NCBI GenBank assembly: GCA_030052745.1
Contig: JANBVO010000003.1
Span: 1,302,001 to 1,366,000 of the forward strand
Direction: 5' to 3'
From: Pleurostoma richardsiae
Lineage: Eukaryota > Ascomycota > Sordariomycetes > Calosphaeriales > Pleurostomataceae
DNA length: 64,000 nucleotides
Shown here: positions 34,607 through 46,200 of the stretch, one piece after another
Numbering within the stretch: the first letter of the stretch is position 1
How the letters are laid out: the number at the start of each line of letters is the position of its first letter
The notes under the pieces: model-generated
What the model was told of the DNA's origin: nothing
Seen by the model: the letters and a program-made list of their open reading frames with translations, nothing else
Databases searched by the model: none
Translations under genes and position numbers: made by a program

Positions 34607-35612
34607 TCACATCACCACGCAGCTCTTCTCCTGCCTGTCCTTCTTGACGCTGAGCGCCACGCGCGCCGCCTCGGTGAAGGCCTCGTTGACGCCGCGATTC
34701 CGCATGGCCGAGCACTCGAGGTAGCGCATCGCGTTGATGCGGCGCGCGACCTCGAGGCCCTGGTCGTAGTTGATCATCGGCTTCTTCTCGCGCTGCGCGC
34801 CGCCCGCGCCGTCGGTGCCGGTCGTGGCCGCTGCCGCGTCCTCGTCCTCCTCGGCATTCTCGCGCAGGTCGCACTTCAGGGCTACCAGGACCAGCTTGAC
34901 GCCGGGGCAGTTGTCGGCGATCTCGCCCACCCACTTGCTCTCGACATTTTCGAGGCTGTCCTTGCTGTCCACGCTGTAGCAGAGCATGATCAAGTCCGTG
35001 TCATCTAGCAGACCGGGGATAATAGGCTAGGATTAGCTCGAGTCTCTTCCTGCCAGCCGGGTCCCGACAAAGCGGCGCGGTAGAGAGGCATACCGTATGA
35101 GAGGCTCCGTAACCGGTCGAATTCCTCCTGGCCTGCTGTGTCCCATAATGAAAGCTCGATGTGGACATTATCTACGAAGATGTCTGCAACCAAAGAGAAT
35201 GAGTCCCTGAGCAGCTGCGGATGTTGGTTGTGTATATGAGGAAGGCGAACGCACCGTGGACGTAGTTCTCGAAGACGGTCGGCTCGTAGACCGTGGGGAA
35301 GTAGCTGCACACGCCAAGTCAGCACGTTTGTCCAATGCGAGCCCACAGGGGTTGCTAGTATGTCGTCGAATGGTTTCCTTGTGAATGCCGGGTAATAGAG
35401 GTGCTTACCCTCTCGTGAAGACATTCAGCAGGGACGTCTTTCCGCAAGCGCCGTCTCCTCTGCATTTCAACATCGTGGTCAGTCGCGATGGCCGCGCGCG
35501 GGTCGCATCTTGGAGATGTAGAGAGGGAGGGAGCGAGGGAGGAAGCGGCAGCAGCTTACAGCAAGACGAGCTTGCGCTGGACGGTTTTTGATCCTCCACA
35601 GAGCGACGGCAT
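34607..35612 (-). CDS. rho3: Rho-family GTPase Rho3
   Basis: A small GTPase controlling polarised secretion and actin at hyphal tips. The product is 213 aa from five exons: 35612-35560, 35459-35409, 35304-35255, 35183-35094 and 35004-34607. All introns are GT-AG. Motifs in order: P-loop GDGACGKTS, effector loop [11 protein letters not shown], switch [31 protein letters not shown] (guanine specificity, LKCD), [14 protein letters not shown] in place of SAK, and the CAAX box CVVM for prenylation. The combination LKCD with [24 protein letters not shown] is typical of fungal Rho3 rather than Rho1, Rho4 or Cdc42. An acidic/Ala-rich insertion ([15 protein letters not shown]) lies after the G4 motif. 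It converges on teaA. Confidence 0.93.
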
Positions 35613-37032
35613 GGCTGCTGTGAGTGCGGCTGCGGTGGTGATCGTGGATTGCGAGTGCGGTCTTCGGAGGGTGCGGGATGGAGGACTGAATTGTGTTTGG
35701 ATTGTCTTTGGTTCCGTGACGGCGGCCGATCTGAGTTCGCGGAGCGAAGGGAATTGTGGAGCGAGCAAGCGGAATCACAGGCCAGATGCAGCCAGATTAC
35801 GCCGCTGGAGAAGGCTAACCCCGGATGGGAGATGCAGTTTGTGGTTGGTGTGGAACAGCAGCCTGCAGATGCGTGAATTGGATTTGGATTGATGAATTGA
35901 GATCTTCGTCGTGGGAGAGAGACAGCGAAAGGCTGGAGGAATGCGTGCGTGTGCGCGTGCGGTATGCTAACCGACCGATATCACTCGAAGTCCGGGAAAG
36001 GATTGACGTGAGGCGACACCTGGAACGCGGGTGAGGTGAGGTGAGGAATCAGTGAGGATCGGGGCAGGCCAGAGAGGTGTGGATTCTTGGCGGGCCAGAG
36101 CAGCTGAAGCCGTGAAATGATGAAGTCAGTCAGTCCGTCAATCACTGTCTGTCAAAGGGTACGTACCTCCACCTGGAGGCGCTTACCTCAGGTATTTTTC
36201 TCCACAGCTTATTAGACACTCGAGCGGTTGAGCTGAATGATGAATGAGGCGCTCCTTGACTGCTCTTTTTTCGCGGCTCGTTGGCGTGAATTATCTACCC
36301 AGGTACTCCGTAGACACTTTGAGAACTTTGCAGGAGGAAAAGCTGTAACCGTCGGCATTGTGAGGGTTTGCAGGCATCTGCACGCTTGTTTTAATTGAGG
36401 TTGTATTCCGGCCAGACCCCTGCAGGGGCTCCTCCTGTTACTCTATTCCAAGTTCTAGATCGTCGAACTCTCTGGGCTCTAGACCGCACAGAAGACACTT
36501 ATCCACCGTCCAGCGGTCCCTCGTGCAGCACAGAAGCTGCCCACGAAACCTTGAATACTGTTTCGTATATCAATCTACTTTGAAGACGGCCTTTTGGCGG
36601 CTCAGCGTAAGGGTTACAAGACATCCAGGTCTTGTCCACAGTGGCCTGCCGTTACTGTTCAAGCACGGAGCACCTGGGTTAGATAGGGAGCCTCCCCGCC
36701 TCATCTCCCGCGCAGCTTTAAGCGTCCTATAGCCCCGGTGCGGGAGCCAATTCCCACTCGAGGCGAGATATCAATTACCAGGGAGACAAATAGGAGTCCA
36801 GGGGAAGCTGATTCGGAAGGTATCCGAGGTCGGGAAATCGGCAACTATTAATTGCGTGTTGCATTCTCTACAAGTACTGTGTATACCATATACCAGCAAT
36901 GTAAGCAAAGCGCCTTGTTGCCAGTAGGTGATGCAGCCTAGAAGGTATTCCTCCTATTCCTGACCCCTACATACCTGTAAGTAAGCAGTTCCTACAGGGG
37001 GGGTTAGACTGTCATCACCACCAGATGCATAC
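35613..37032. other. Intergenic, rho3 upstream region
   Basis: About 1.4 kb between the rho3 start and the Cwc25 stop; both genes read leftward. It probably holds the rho3 promoter and leader. TACC-rich motifs occur near 36163-36200 and 36295-36310. Open frames are short and unrelated to known domains. Confidence 0.5.
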
Positions 37033-38403
37033 TCAGTCCTCGTCTCTCTGGAATCCCCGCCGTCCCCGACCGAGGCGATCCGCAAGGCTTTCGCTGCCCG
37101 CCGTACGGTGAAGGCTGTTGACAAATGCCCTGTCGTCGCCGTACTTGGACGATTTTTCCCGGGCCCGGTTGTCCGCCTCGCGCTCCGCCCGCTCCCGCTC
37201 AGCCATCTCAGCCAGGCGTGTCTCCCGCACCCTATCCAAGTCAGACGCTGCGTCTTGCATAGCCGCGAGCTTGCGCGCCCGCTCCTCCTCCTCACTCTTG
37301 CTAGAAGAAGACTCCCGTGGGCCACCGTTGTAGCGAGGCCGGTCATTTCTGCGGTCATTGTAGCGTCGTTCCGGATTGCCGTTAGAACCGTTGCGCTCGT
37401 TCCCACGGTAACTATCGCGCGGTCGCTCACGCCTGTCTCGCGTGTCCCGCGCATCGTCTCGCCGCCGTCCAGGTGGCGAGTCCTCCCGCCTCTCCGGTGA
37501 ATCATAGCGCTTCCTCCGGCGATCGTCATCACGGTCCCACCGATCTTTTTTATCTTCATCAGAGACATCACGCCGCGGAGACTGCGACCGATCGCGCCGG
37601 CCGCTGTCTCGGTCGCCACGGTCACTGCGTCGAGAGCGCCTCTCGCTGTAGTCTCTCTCATCCTCCGAGTCGTAACGGCGTCTGCCTTCCAAGCTGCGCC
37701 GTCTCTTTGAGCGCCTGTCTTCATCGTCCGACTCGTAGCGTCCCTGGCTCCCCGACCTGTCTCGGGAGCTTGATCTCCGTCTCTTGTGGCGCCTCTCGTA
37801 GTCTGAGTCGTCATCGTGGTGGCGATGGCGATGCCTATGCCTGTGATGTCTGTCCTCCTTGCGCTTCGACTTGCTCCTCTCCTTGTCATCCGATATGCCC
37901 ATCGAAGCCAGCAACTGGCGCCTCTTCAGTGGATCGTTCAATAAAGCTTCGTACGCAGCTTGCTCTTGCGCCTTTATCGCCAGGAGGGGATCCTGCCGAA
38001 TCTTGGCAGCGGTGTCCCGAGCTGCATTGACGTTCTGAGTTGGTAGGATGCTGTCCTGTGCCGCCTGCCGCTCGAGCTTCTTGGCCTCGTTGTCCTTTAG
38101 CAGTGTATCTATCCTCCGCTTTCCCAGCAGGAAGGCCTCGCTGCCATACTCGTCGATGCCTTGCTCGCCCGAGGGTCCTCCCTGGTACATCCATTCTAGC
38201 CCCCTCTTCTTGTTGACAACCTGGCCGCTGGCCTCGAGCTTCCGCGCGATCTCTTCCTGCTGACGTTCCTTTCGGATTTCCTCGAGCCGAGCTTCAGTCT
38301 TCTTTCGCTCTGCGATCGCGGCAACTTCTGCATCGTGCACCCGGATCTGATTTCGCATCAACGTGGGATGCCATGACTTCTTCAAGTTCAGGTCGCCACC
38401 CAT
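37033..38403 (-). CDS. CWC25: Pre-mRNA-splicing factor Cwc25
   Basis: Cwc25 joins the activated spliceosome to promote the first catalytic step. It is a single-exon product of 456 aa. The conserved N-terminus MGGDLNLKKSWHPTLMRNQ (CIR-N domain) fixes the start at 38403; the frame continues upstream only through a TTG codon. The next block is RKLEASGQVVNKKRGLEWMYQGG with EAFLLGKRRID, characteristic of Cwc25. The C-terminal half is a long Arg/Ser/Asp/Glu-rich (RS-like) region from about residue 190, and the end has ADRLGRGRRGFQRDED. It diverges from CSN2 with a 686-bp shared upstream region. Confidence 0.94.
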   Translation of the reverse strand: MGGDLNLKKSWHPTLMRNQIRVHDAEVAAIAERKKTEARLEEIRKERQQEEIARKLEASGQVVNKKRGLEWMYQGGPSGEQGIDEYGSEAFLLGKRRIDTLLKDNEAKKLERQAAQDSILPTQNVNAARDTAAKIRQDPLLAIKAQEQAAYEALLNDPLKRRQLLASMGISDDKERSKSKRKEDRHHRHRHRHRHHDDDSDYERRHKRRRSSSRDRSGSQGRYESDDEDRRSKRRRSLEGRRRYDSEDERDYSERRSRRSDRGDRDSGRRDRSQSPRRDVSDEDKKDRWDRDDDRRRKRYDSPERREDSPPGRRRDDARDTRDRRERPRDSYRGNERNGSNGNPERRYNDRRNDRPRYNGGPRESSSSKSEEEERARKLAAMQDAASDLDRVRETRLAEMAERERAEREADNRAREKSSKYGDDRAFVNSLHRTAGSESLADRLGRGRRGFQRDED

Positions 38404-39089
38404 CGTGCCGGTTGGTGAGAGCCTCAACGGCAAAGCTAGCGAGACTTGAGGATATCAACACCTGGAACGACTAGGTGAGTGCGAGACGTGGCTTGAGTGT
38501 CCGGGTGCGTTTGTTGTGTTCGGATGGCGACGAGGTGGAAAGAGTTGAGGGTCTGCCTTGTTGAGGTGGCAAAGGATGCGTCTCCCACGCTTGAGTCGGT
38601 CGGCCTGAGTAGAAAATGGCTGGGTTGTATGTGGTCCGTGCGCCTCTCCATCTACGGCCCACACCAGGTACGTACCTGAATACGGCCTTGGCATGCCCTT
38701 CTCAGGTGTGACTGTGACAAAAACTTCGCCAAAGAGCCTCATTTCCCAGTAACAGGTATACTCAGCCTGGTATTGACTCTATTTTACCATGTGCTCATTA
38801 ATAAGGCACTGTGCGAGAGAAACACGTCGGTTCGGCTCGTGAGAGCAACCTTAGAAGTACTCGGGCATCTGAGGCTGTTTGATGGTGAGGCATTATAGAG
38901 TACCTACCTAGATCCCGCCAAGGTGCCAATCGATAAGCTTCCCCACGACTGGAGGTCAAGCTTGCAACGGCAGCCTTGACACTCAAACTCTCAATTTCCT
39001 TCCCAAACACACTTCTTCCCGTCACTGGTCTGATAGCACCGTTGCGCTGCCATACATTCCAGGAGCCTCGGGAAGACCTGTCGCTCAAG
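38404..39089. promoter_or_regulatory. Divergent promoter, CWC25 / CSN2
   Basis: This 686-bp region separates two divergent genes. It includes GTACCTACCTAG at about 38900 and an imperfect palindrome GGTACGTACC at 38668-38677, both related to the dispersed GGTACC family. There is no separate gene. Confidence 0.4.
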
Positions 39090-40641
39090 ATGTCCGACGA
39101 CGATTTCATGCAGGCCTCTGACGAGGAATACGACTTCGAGTACGAAGATGACGACGATGAGCCCGATTCCGGGGAGGTGGACATCGAGAACAAGTACTAC
39201 AACGCGAAGCAGCTCAAGGCTACAGAACCGGAGGATGCAATCGACGAGTTCCTCGGCATACCGCCGCTCGAAACGGAAAAGGGAGACTGGGGCTTCAAGG
39301 GCTTGAAGCAGGCAATAAAACTAGAGTTCAAGCTGCAGCGATATGACAAGGTCGGCCTCTCCTATATCAGCTCTATGGCGCTGCCAGGTGTCGAGTCAGC
39401 GGCTGATAGAGATACAGGCAATCGAGCACTATGAGCAACTCCTCACCTATGTCAAGTCCGCGGTCACACGGAACTACTCGGAGAAATCCATCAATAACAT
39501 GCTCGACTACATCGAGAAGGGATCCGATGACGTCGAGGCGGTCAAGTGCATGGAGAAGTTCTACTCTCTCACCTTGCAGTGTTTCCAGAGCACCAACAAC
39601 GAGCGGCTCTGGCTGAAGACGAATATCAAACTGGCAAAGCTGCTCTTGGACCGAAAGGACTACCAGGCGGTGTCAAAGAAGCTGAAGGAGCTCCACAAAG
39701 CCTGCCAGCGGGAAGATGGCACTGATGACCCCAGCAAGGGTACCTACAGCCTCGAGATCTACGCCCTGGAGATCCAGATGTATGCCGAGACCAGGAATAA
39801 CAAGCAGCTCAAGCTGCTGTACCAGCGGGCCCTCAAGGTGCGCTCCGCCGTGCCGCATCCGAAGATCATGGGTATCATTCGGGAGTGCGGCGGCAAGATG
39901 CACATGAGCGAGGAAAATTGGAAGGATGCACAGTCAGACTTCTTCGAGAGCTTCCGCAACTACGACGAGGCCGGGTCCCTTCAGCGCATCCAGGTGCTCA
40001 AATACCTACTCCTGACCACCATGCTCATGAAGTCCGACATCAACCCTTTTGACTCCCAGGAGACCAAGCCCTACAAGAACGACCCGCGTATTGCCGCCAT
40101 GACCGATCTCGTCGACGCCTACCAGCGCGATGACATCCACAAGTACGAAGATGTCCTGCATAAGAACAAGGACCTGCTCGCGGATCCATTCATCGCAGAG
40201 AACATCGACGAGGTCACGCGCAATATGCGCACCAAGGCCGTCCTCAAGCTCATCGCCCCCTACACGCGCATGCGGCTCTCCTGGATGGCGACGCAGCTGC
40301 GCATCGGCGACGAGGAGGTGCAGGACATCGTCAGCTTCCTCATCATCGACGGCAAGATCCGCGGCAAGATCGACCAGCAGGCGGGCACTGTGGAGATCGA
40401 GAGCGACGCCGACGCCGACCGCACCCGCGCCATCCAGCACATCGCCGAGGCGGTCAGTGGGCTGTACGCGGCCGTACTCAGGGACGGGGACGGCTTCCGC
40501 GGCGGCATGGAGCAGAGCGCTGCCAGCGCCGAGTCGGACATGGTGTCGGGCGAGTTCAGCCCGGCGGCTAGGGGTAGCCGGCTGACGAGGGGCATGCGGA
40601 AGGGGGGGAAGAACATGTGGTCGAACCTGGGCTTGTCGTGA
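39090..40641 (+). CDS. csnB: COP9 signalosome subunit 2 (CSN2)
   Basis: CSN2 is the subunit of the COP9 signalosome that contacts cullins during deneddylation. In filamentous fungi the complex controls development, light and clock responses. The product is 494 aa from exons 39090-39350 and 39418-40641. The N-terminus is acidic (MSDDDFMQASDEEYDFEYED). The middle matches the family almost block for block (GDWGFKGLKQAIKLEFKL, KSAVTRNYSEKSINNMLDYI, CFQSTNNERLWLKTNIKLA). A C-terminal PCI domain follows (KLIAPYTRMRLSWMATQLRI). The 67-nt intron is required to keep the frame but has an unusual GTCGGC donor and a CAG acceptor. Its position agrees with animal CSN2 alignment (FKLQRYDK then AIEHYEQLL). 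The symbol csnB follows Aspergillus usage. Confidence 0.94.
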
Positions 40642-43215
40642 GCATGGCCGTGAGACTTCGAGGGAGCGAGTCTAAGGTGAGACTACAAAGGTAGCTCTGG
40701 CGAGATACTCTCGCCTTGTCTACCGAAGCAAGGCGGACTGCGACATGATCGTGCGGGCGAGCGTCCTACAGCATGTATGATGATAACCATAGATGATGGG
40801 CTGAAGGGCCCAGACACATGAGTAGTGGCATTGCATTACGCATCACGATCTCGTCCCGTCCATATGAGAGGGTGGCAGCAGAAAAGTAGCATCGACTGTT
40901 CCCCACGAATGTACTAACGCCCGTCTGACAAGATCTAGCCCCTGCCACTCCTGTTGCACAATGGGTTGCCACGGTTCAGCGACGGAATTCGCATCCAACC
41001 CACCACGGCAGCATGATCACGCATATGCAGAATCGTTGGCTGGACCGAAGGATCTGAGCCAGGAAGCCCTCCCTTATCTGCCATTTGTCCATTCCACGGC
41101 ATAGTACTGAACGAAGCCACGTCCCTCGTCGATCTCCTCCTCTACTGCATTGCTGATAGCACGAAGCACCAATACGAAACAGCGCATGTGCTTCACAGAA
41201 GACAACGAACCACTCATACAGACACTACGGTCCCGGGGATCAGTCGGCAAAGGCAGGTAGACGGCGACGTCCCATGTCGTGATCTTCCGCCTCCGCCACC
41301 TACCTACTACTTGCAGGGCAGCCCTCTACCCCAGGCGCACGACCACGGCACAGCTCGCCACCACTCGGTTTCCTCATCGCAGACCTCAGTCTGCAGGGAC
41401 TGATTTTACCCCGGCTTCTAGACCAGGGCCCACTCCGCTTCGGGCCTCGAGACGTTCACGGAAGAGGCAAAATCCACAAATCCCTTTATTACACAACACG
41501 TCAAGAAAATAGTAACGAAGATCCACGCACCGCTCCTTCTGGGTGGAGATGGACCACGGCTTCGCAAGGAGGTATGCAGTAGGGAAAGCAGCGCGAGGGA
41601 AAGGGTCTGAGCGAGTCCTGCAGGGTGTGGGCACAGACTGAGGGACGGCAGGCAGATCTAACCGTCTCTCTTTGTGACCGATCTCCAGCGGCAGAGCTAG
41701 CCAGCTGCCCGCAGGAGACTCGACTTTGCTTTTTTCTTTCCGTGCAGTAAGTTGTTTCACCAAGGAAAGCTGGAGAGTGGCCGGACCAGCTCAAACACGG
41801 GGGCGGAAGGGGCCGCTTCGGCTACACTCCGAAGGGAGCCGCGCGAGGCGCCCCTCCAGCTCCCAACACTGCAGCCGCACGGGCAAATCCGATCGTCGCC
41901 TTGGCTGTGGCTTCAGGAGTCAGAGGCGTAAACAAAGAGAGGGGTCCATGGGGAAGGAAGGCAAGTCACTCTCTTTTTTCTTTCCCCGAGCGCCTCTTAC
42001 GGGCTGGAGGGGCAGCTTCGCTTCCTGACGATCGATGCTGCTAGCCCTGCATGGATTGGACGATGGCTGCAGCTTTTCAAGCTATCTGCAGAGTCTCTGG
42101 AGGTGTGTCTCTGCCCGCCACAGGATCGGGATGCTGAAGATCGGGAGGAGTGTTGAGTGAAAGAGGCTCGACCAGTCAAAGAATTTCGCGGCCATGCAGC
42201 CAGGCGTGCGTGTGGATGTATGTATGCACGATTGTTGTTCAGGGTTTCCCGTTCGGCCACTTGGCCAGCAGAGGAGGCGTTCGCATCCCTCCATTCGCCT
42301 CCACAGTATCCTTCTCGACGGGCCGGAAAGCGATGTACCTGTGTGCGGTCGTCCAATCCCTTCGCCGGGAAGCGGGATGGCGTTCGCCTGGCCGCAGGCC
42401 GGCTGGTGGCCGCCGACCGCCCGACCTTCAGCAGCTCTGGACGATGGACTAGCTGTGTCGTTTGCGTGTCTGTTTAGTGAGGGATGCCTTCTGTATGGGC
42501 GGATGAATTGAAGTCCAGGGATAGACTGCTTTTCAAGCAGACGTACCACGCCGGCCAGGAAGTCCTTGACTCCTGCAGACACCTCCAGCGGGTAGCTACT
42601 CGCCAGGCGGCTTGACTGCGCCGAGAGGTGCAGGGTCCATCCAAGCGGGAGTAAGATACGCGAAAGAAGCAGAGGGGAGATGAGGAAGGGGACCCTCGTC
42701 TGCCGAGTCTCGTCCATCTTTCGGGGACTGCGGCATCAGTGACTCTTTCGGCTTCGGACGCTTCCTTCTGTAGACTAAACCATTCGCTTTTTCTGGCGCC
42801 TGTTTCCCCCCTCCATTCTCTCGAGGCGGAGAGTCGTCTGTGATCTGCAGGAGTCTGTCCTCTAACGACGATTGAATGGACGTGGGAGGTGGCTGGTTAG
42901 GAAGGTGTAGTCTGGGGCGGAAAGATAGGAGAGCGCCTCTACCCCCTCCTCAGCGCAGGATGGTTTGGGCCTATGCAGACTCCGGACACCAATACAAACA
43001 AGCAAGAGATGAATATCAGCCAGTGAAAGAGAAGCGCAAAGGGTTGCAAGGGCCGTCTGCGCGTCTTGGCTGCCGCTGAAGGACCGCGGCGCCGGGGAAG
43101 GACCCTCTCGCCCAGCCCAGGCGGCTGCATGGCGGGTCCGCCGCGAGATGTCTGGACTCTGGACTGTCTACCTACCTGTCGCCTCGGTGGCCTGCATGAC
43201 GCCGGCGGTAGCAGT

Positions 43216-43246
<31 letters not shown>

Positions 43247-46200
43247 TGTCCCCCCGCCGCCGGTGCTCCTCGTGTAATTGGGGTCCGAACAAGGCAGCCA
43301 ATATTTGCTCAGATGTCTCGGCGGGTTGTTGCTGACAGAGGGCCCGTGACCCTGTGTGTTGGTTGCTGATACGAGCTGGGAAAAGGATGTGACAGCTCGC
43401 CGCAAGAGGGGTGCAATGCACGGGGAGGCCGGGCAGGTCGAAAGGCCTCGGGTGGGATTTTGTGTCCCGTCAGACTGTGTGCGTGCGACCGGCACGAGGA
43501 CTGACGGGCAACGTTTGGTCCCTCGGAGAGGGGGAACAGCTCTCCTGCAAGATGTCTTGCACAGCAGCCCAGAGACATACGGCGCAGCAGGTGTGGAGGG
43601 ACGGCAACGGGAGTGAGTCGCACGGATGGGTACCAACGCATACGGACACATTCTCTGTGCGACGCCATGTCTGTGCTGCTGTATATGTGTTTTCGCAAAA
43701 CATGCTGTATCCAATACGGGCACGGTCTGTGTGGAGGACGGGAGCGGGTTGGGGAGGGAAGCGAAACGGAGTAGAACAGGGGGAGGGGACCAAGCAGCAT
43801 TACTGAATGGCATAGGATTGTGCAGCTTAAAGAGGTGTGCAAGCATCATTTGCATCGACATTGATGAAAGATGAGGTTGTGATGCTGAAGTTGCAACAAG
43901 GGCGTGCTCGACACCCCCCTGGTTCAGCGTACAGATACAGCATATGCTTCTTGATTGGAGGATGGCGGCACAGGATGCTACGGTCAACCAACAGCATCTC
44001 GGAGAGGGGCAGCTCGATCTCCTTGACGGCCCAGTTGGGGTATCAATCTGGGCATGGGCTCGATGCTATCACGTTCCTGGATAGTCTGTCTCATTCTACC
44101 GGAGGACACATGATGATAACCTGCCTTTCAGCTGAACGCGCGCTGATCCCCCTGAATAAACTTGGCAGCATGGCAGGGTGCTCCATGGACCGAATCGATC
44201 TACATCATCGAGTTCTTGAATCTTCAGTCTCATGTCTCTAAGATAAGACCGACGCTTGCATCTCCATGGCAGGTCGGGGCCGAGGTTGCCCCAAGACGGT
44301 ATAGATCGCTGCGATGGTTTCCAAGACGGGTTCGACGAGCAACCAACCGAGCATGAGCGTCTTCTAGCATCCGACCTTGGTTGTCCGCCTTTGCCTCCTT
44401 TTGGCTCAGCTTCCACACTCCACTACGCCCTTCCAGGCTCAGGTCCCATGCTCACAAATCGAAGGCGAGCTTGGAAAAGGATGAGATCGGCTCGAATGAA
44501 CAGCCCCAGGACCTGGCGATCGTCGTAACACAAAGTCGGTTGACCATCCTTCGCTCTGCAGGTCGATTTGCCTTGGCACGAAGTGCCAACAGGTGGGCAG
44601 ATGCGATCGTGTCCCACTAAACAAATCGGGTCAGCCGAGTTCAAAGATTAGTCTATCATAGTACGGCGGAATACAGCGAATCCTCTGTTGCATCGAACGA
44701 TCCTGTGTCTACGCCATCCAACGATAAGGATCCAACCAACCGCCTGTGTGCGCTCTAACCAGGCGTACCGAGTTAAGGGGCCAACCGGCACGGCACGTTC
44801 AGGCGAGTCTAGGACCTGGGGTTCGGTCCAGTCTAGCAACTTGGCAGCCGATGCGAGCGCGCCCGAAGCTCAGACTACATTAATAGCTGATGGTCCAAGC
44901 TACACGCTACACAAAGCTAGCATGAAATAGCTTCGACGTTATGGATGTGATAGATCGAGCGCCAGCGCCACAGACCGGGAAGCCAGACTAGGTGACCACT
45001 TCGACCTCAACTCGAGCTTTGCACCAGTCACCATTGGAGGAAACATTCCGACTCGCAGGGTCCTATCAGACGTAGCAGAGGTGTCACAGGCTCACCGTAG
45101 TCAGGTCAGCGCGGCCAGCACTGTGTCGGGTGTGACTGCGAGAGGGACGGACAGATGGGAAGCTCGCGAAAAGCGCTGTTACAAAAGTGCTACTGACAGC
45201 CTGTACGGATATTTCGGACAAGATGCTTCTGCCGCGTCGCCGTGACCAATTCACCTACACAGTGCTCCGTACATCCATGTCCAGCTGTAGCCGGAATCCC
45301 GGGTTCATCCTATCGGGTTGTCACCGACTTCGGTGCGCTGGTTGGGGCACAAGATGGAGGCTCACCAGCCGGCTTCCACCGCATTCCGCCATTTCATACG
45401 CGGATTATCACCCGGGACCAACCCCGTACAAGGGGAGACATCCATGGATGGATTGGACAGAGGCGGCGAATGATACACGCATTACCGACCTCCTTCTCCC
45501 CATAATCGGGATGTCTCTCTTCCATCCGACTAGGGCTACCAGACGTCCCTTGCCGCTGGCACTAACTGCATAATTGGGCATCTTTCTCGGATCTGGGTTT
45601 GCCGAGCAGTTCACCTCGGCCACCGGCGGCAGACACGGAGCAGCAAGACAAGCAACGTAATAGAGATCAATATCTCGATATAGCTGACGTATGAAGCGGT
45701 AGCTGTTTCTGCACCGGGACTGGAGATGAGATGGGCGCACGGGGTGAAGACCCATTGGCTGCTGGCGTGGCACAGCGTAAACTCAAGCGGCGGTCCGGAC
45801 GTCGATGACCTCTTTAAGGCACGCACGGAGGCATAAGAGACGCAATTGACCAAAGAGAAGACGGCAAAATATCGTCACCGTCTCTCGTGCAACTCGTCAC
45901 TGCCAGCCAGGCCTTCCCCTCCACCCTGTCCCAGGCCGGGGGGAGAAAGCTGTTTGCCCTCCTGCAGGTGACGATGGCGTCTCCCCCTCGCCGTGTGCCT
46001 GCGGAGCCGTCAGCAGCAACCCCCACAGCTCCAGCGGATCCGCAGACACGCCGAGCCTTCGAGACATGCATATCCAGATCGCCGCCCGGCGTTGCTGTGA
46101 AGAACTGCGGATACATCCCACGCTTGGTTCCCCGAATTAGAGCTGAAGGGCCAATCTCCAGCGGTCCACATCAATGCGGGCATTGCTCAACAATCAAGGC

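Noticed and set aside
42082-42717. 211-codon minus-strand frame with ATG
   Set aside because: No recognisable domain, erratic composition and no conserved pattern. It may be chance in a 7.7-kb GC-rich interval, but transcript data could revive it.
43172-43987. 271-codon minus-strand frame including the CAG-type repeat
   Set aside because: No ATG start (opens with TTG) and low complexity at the repeat.
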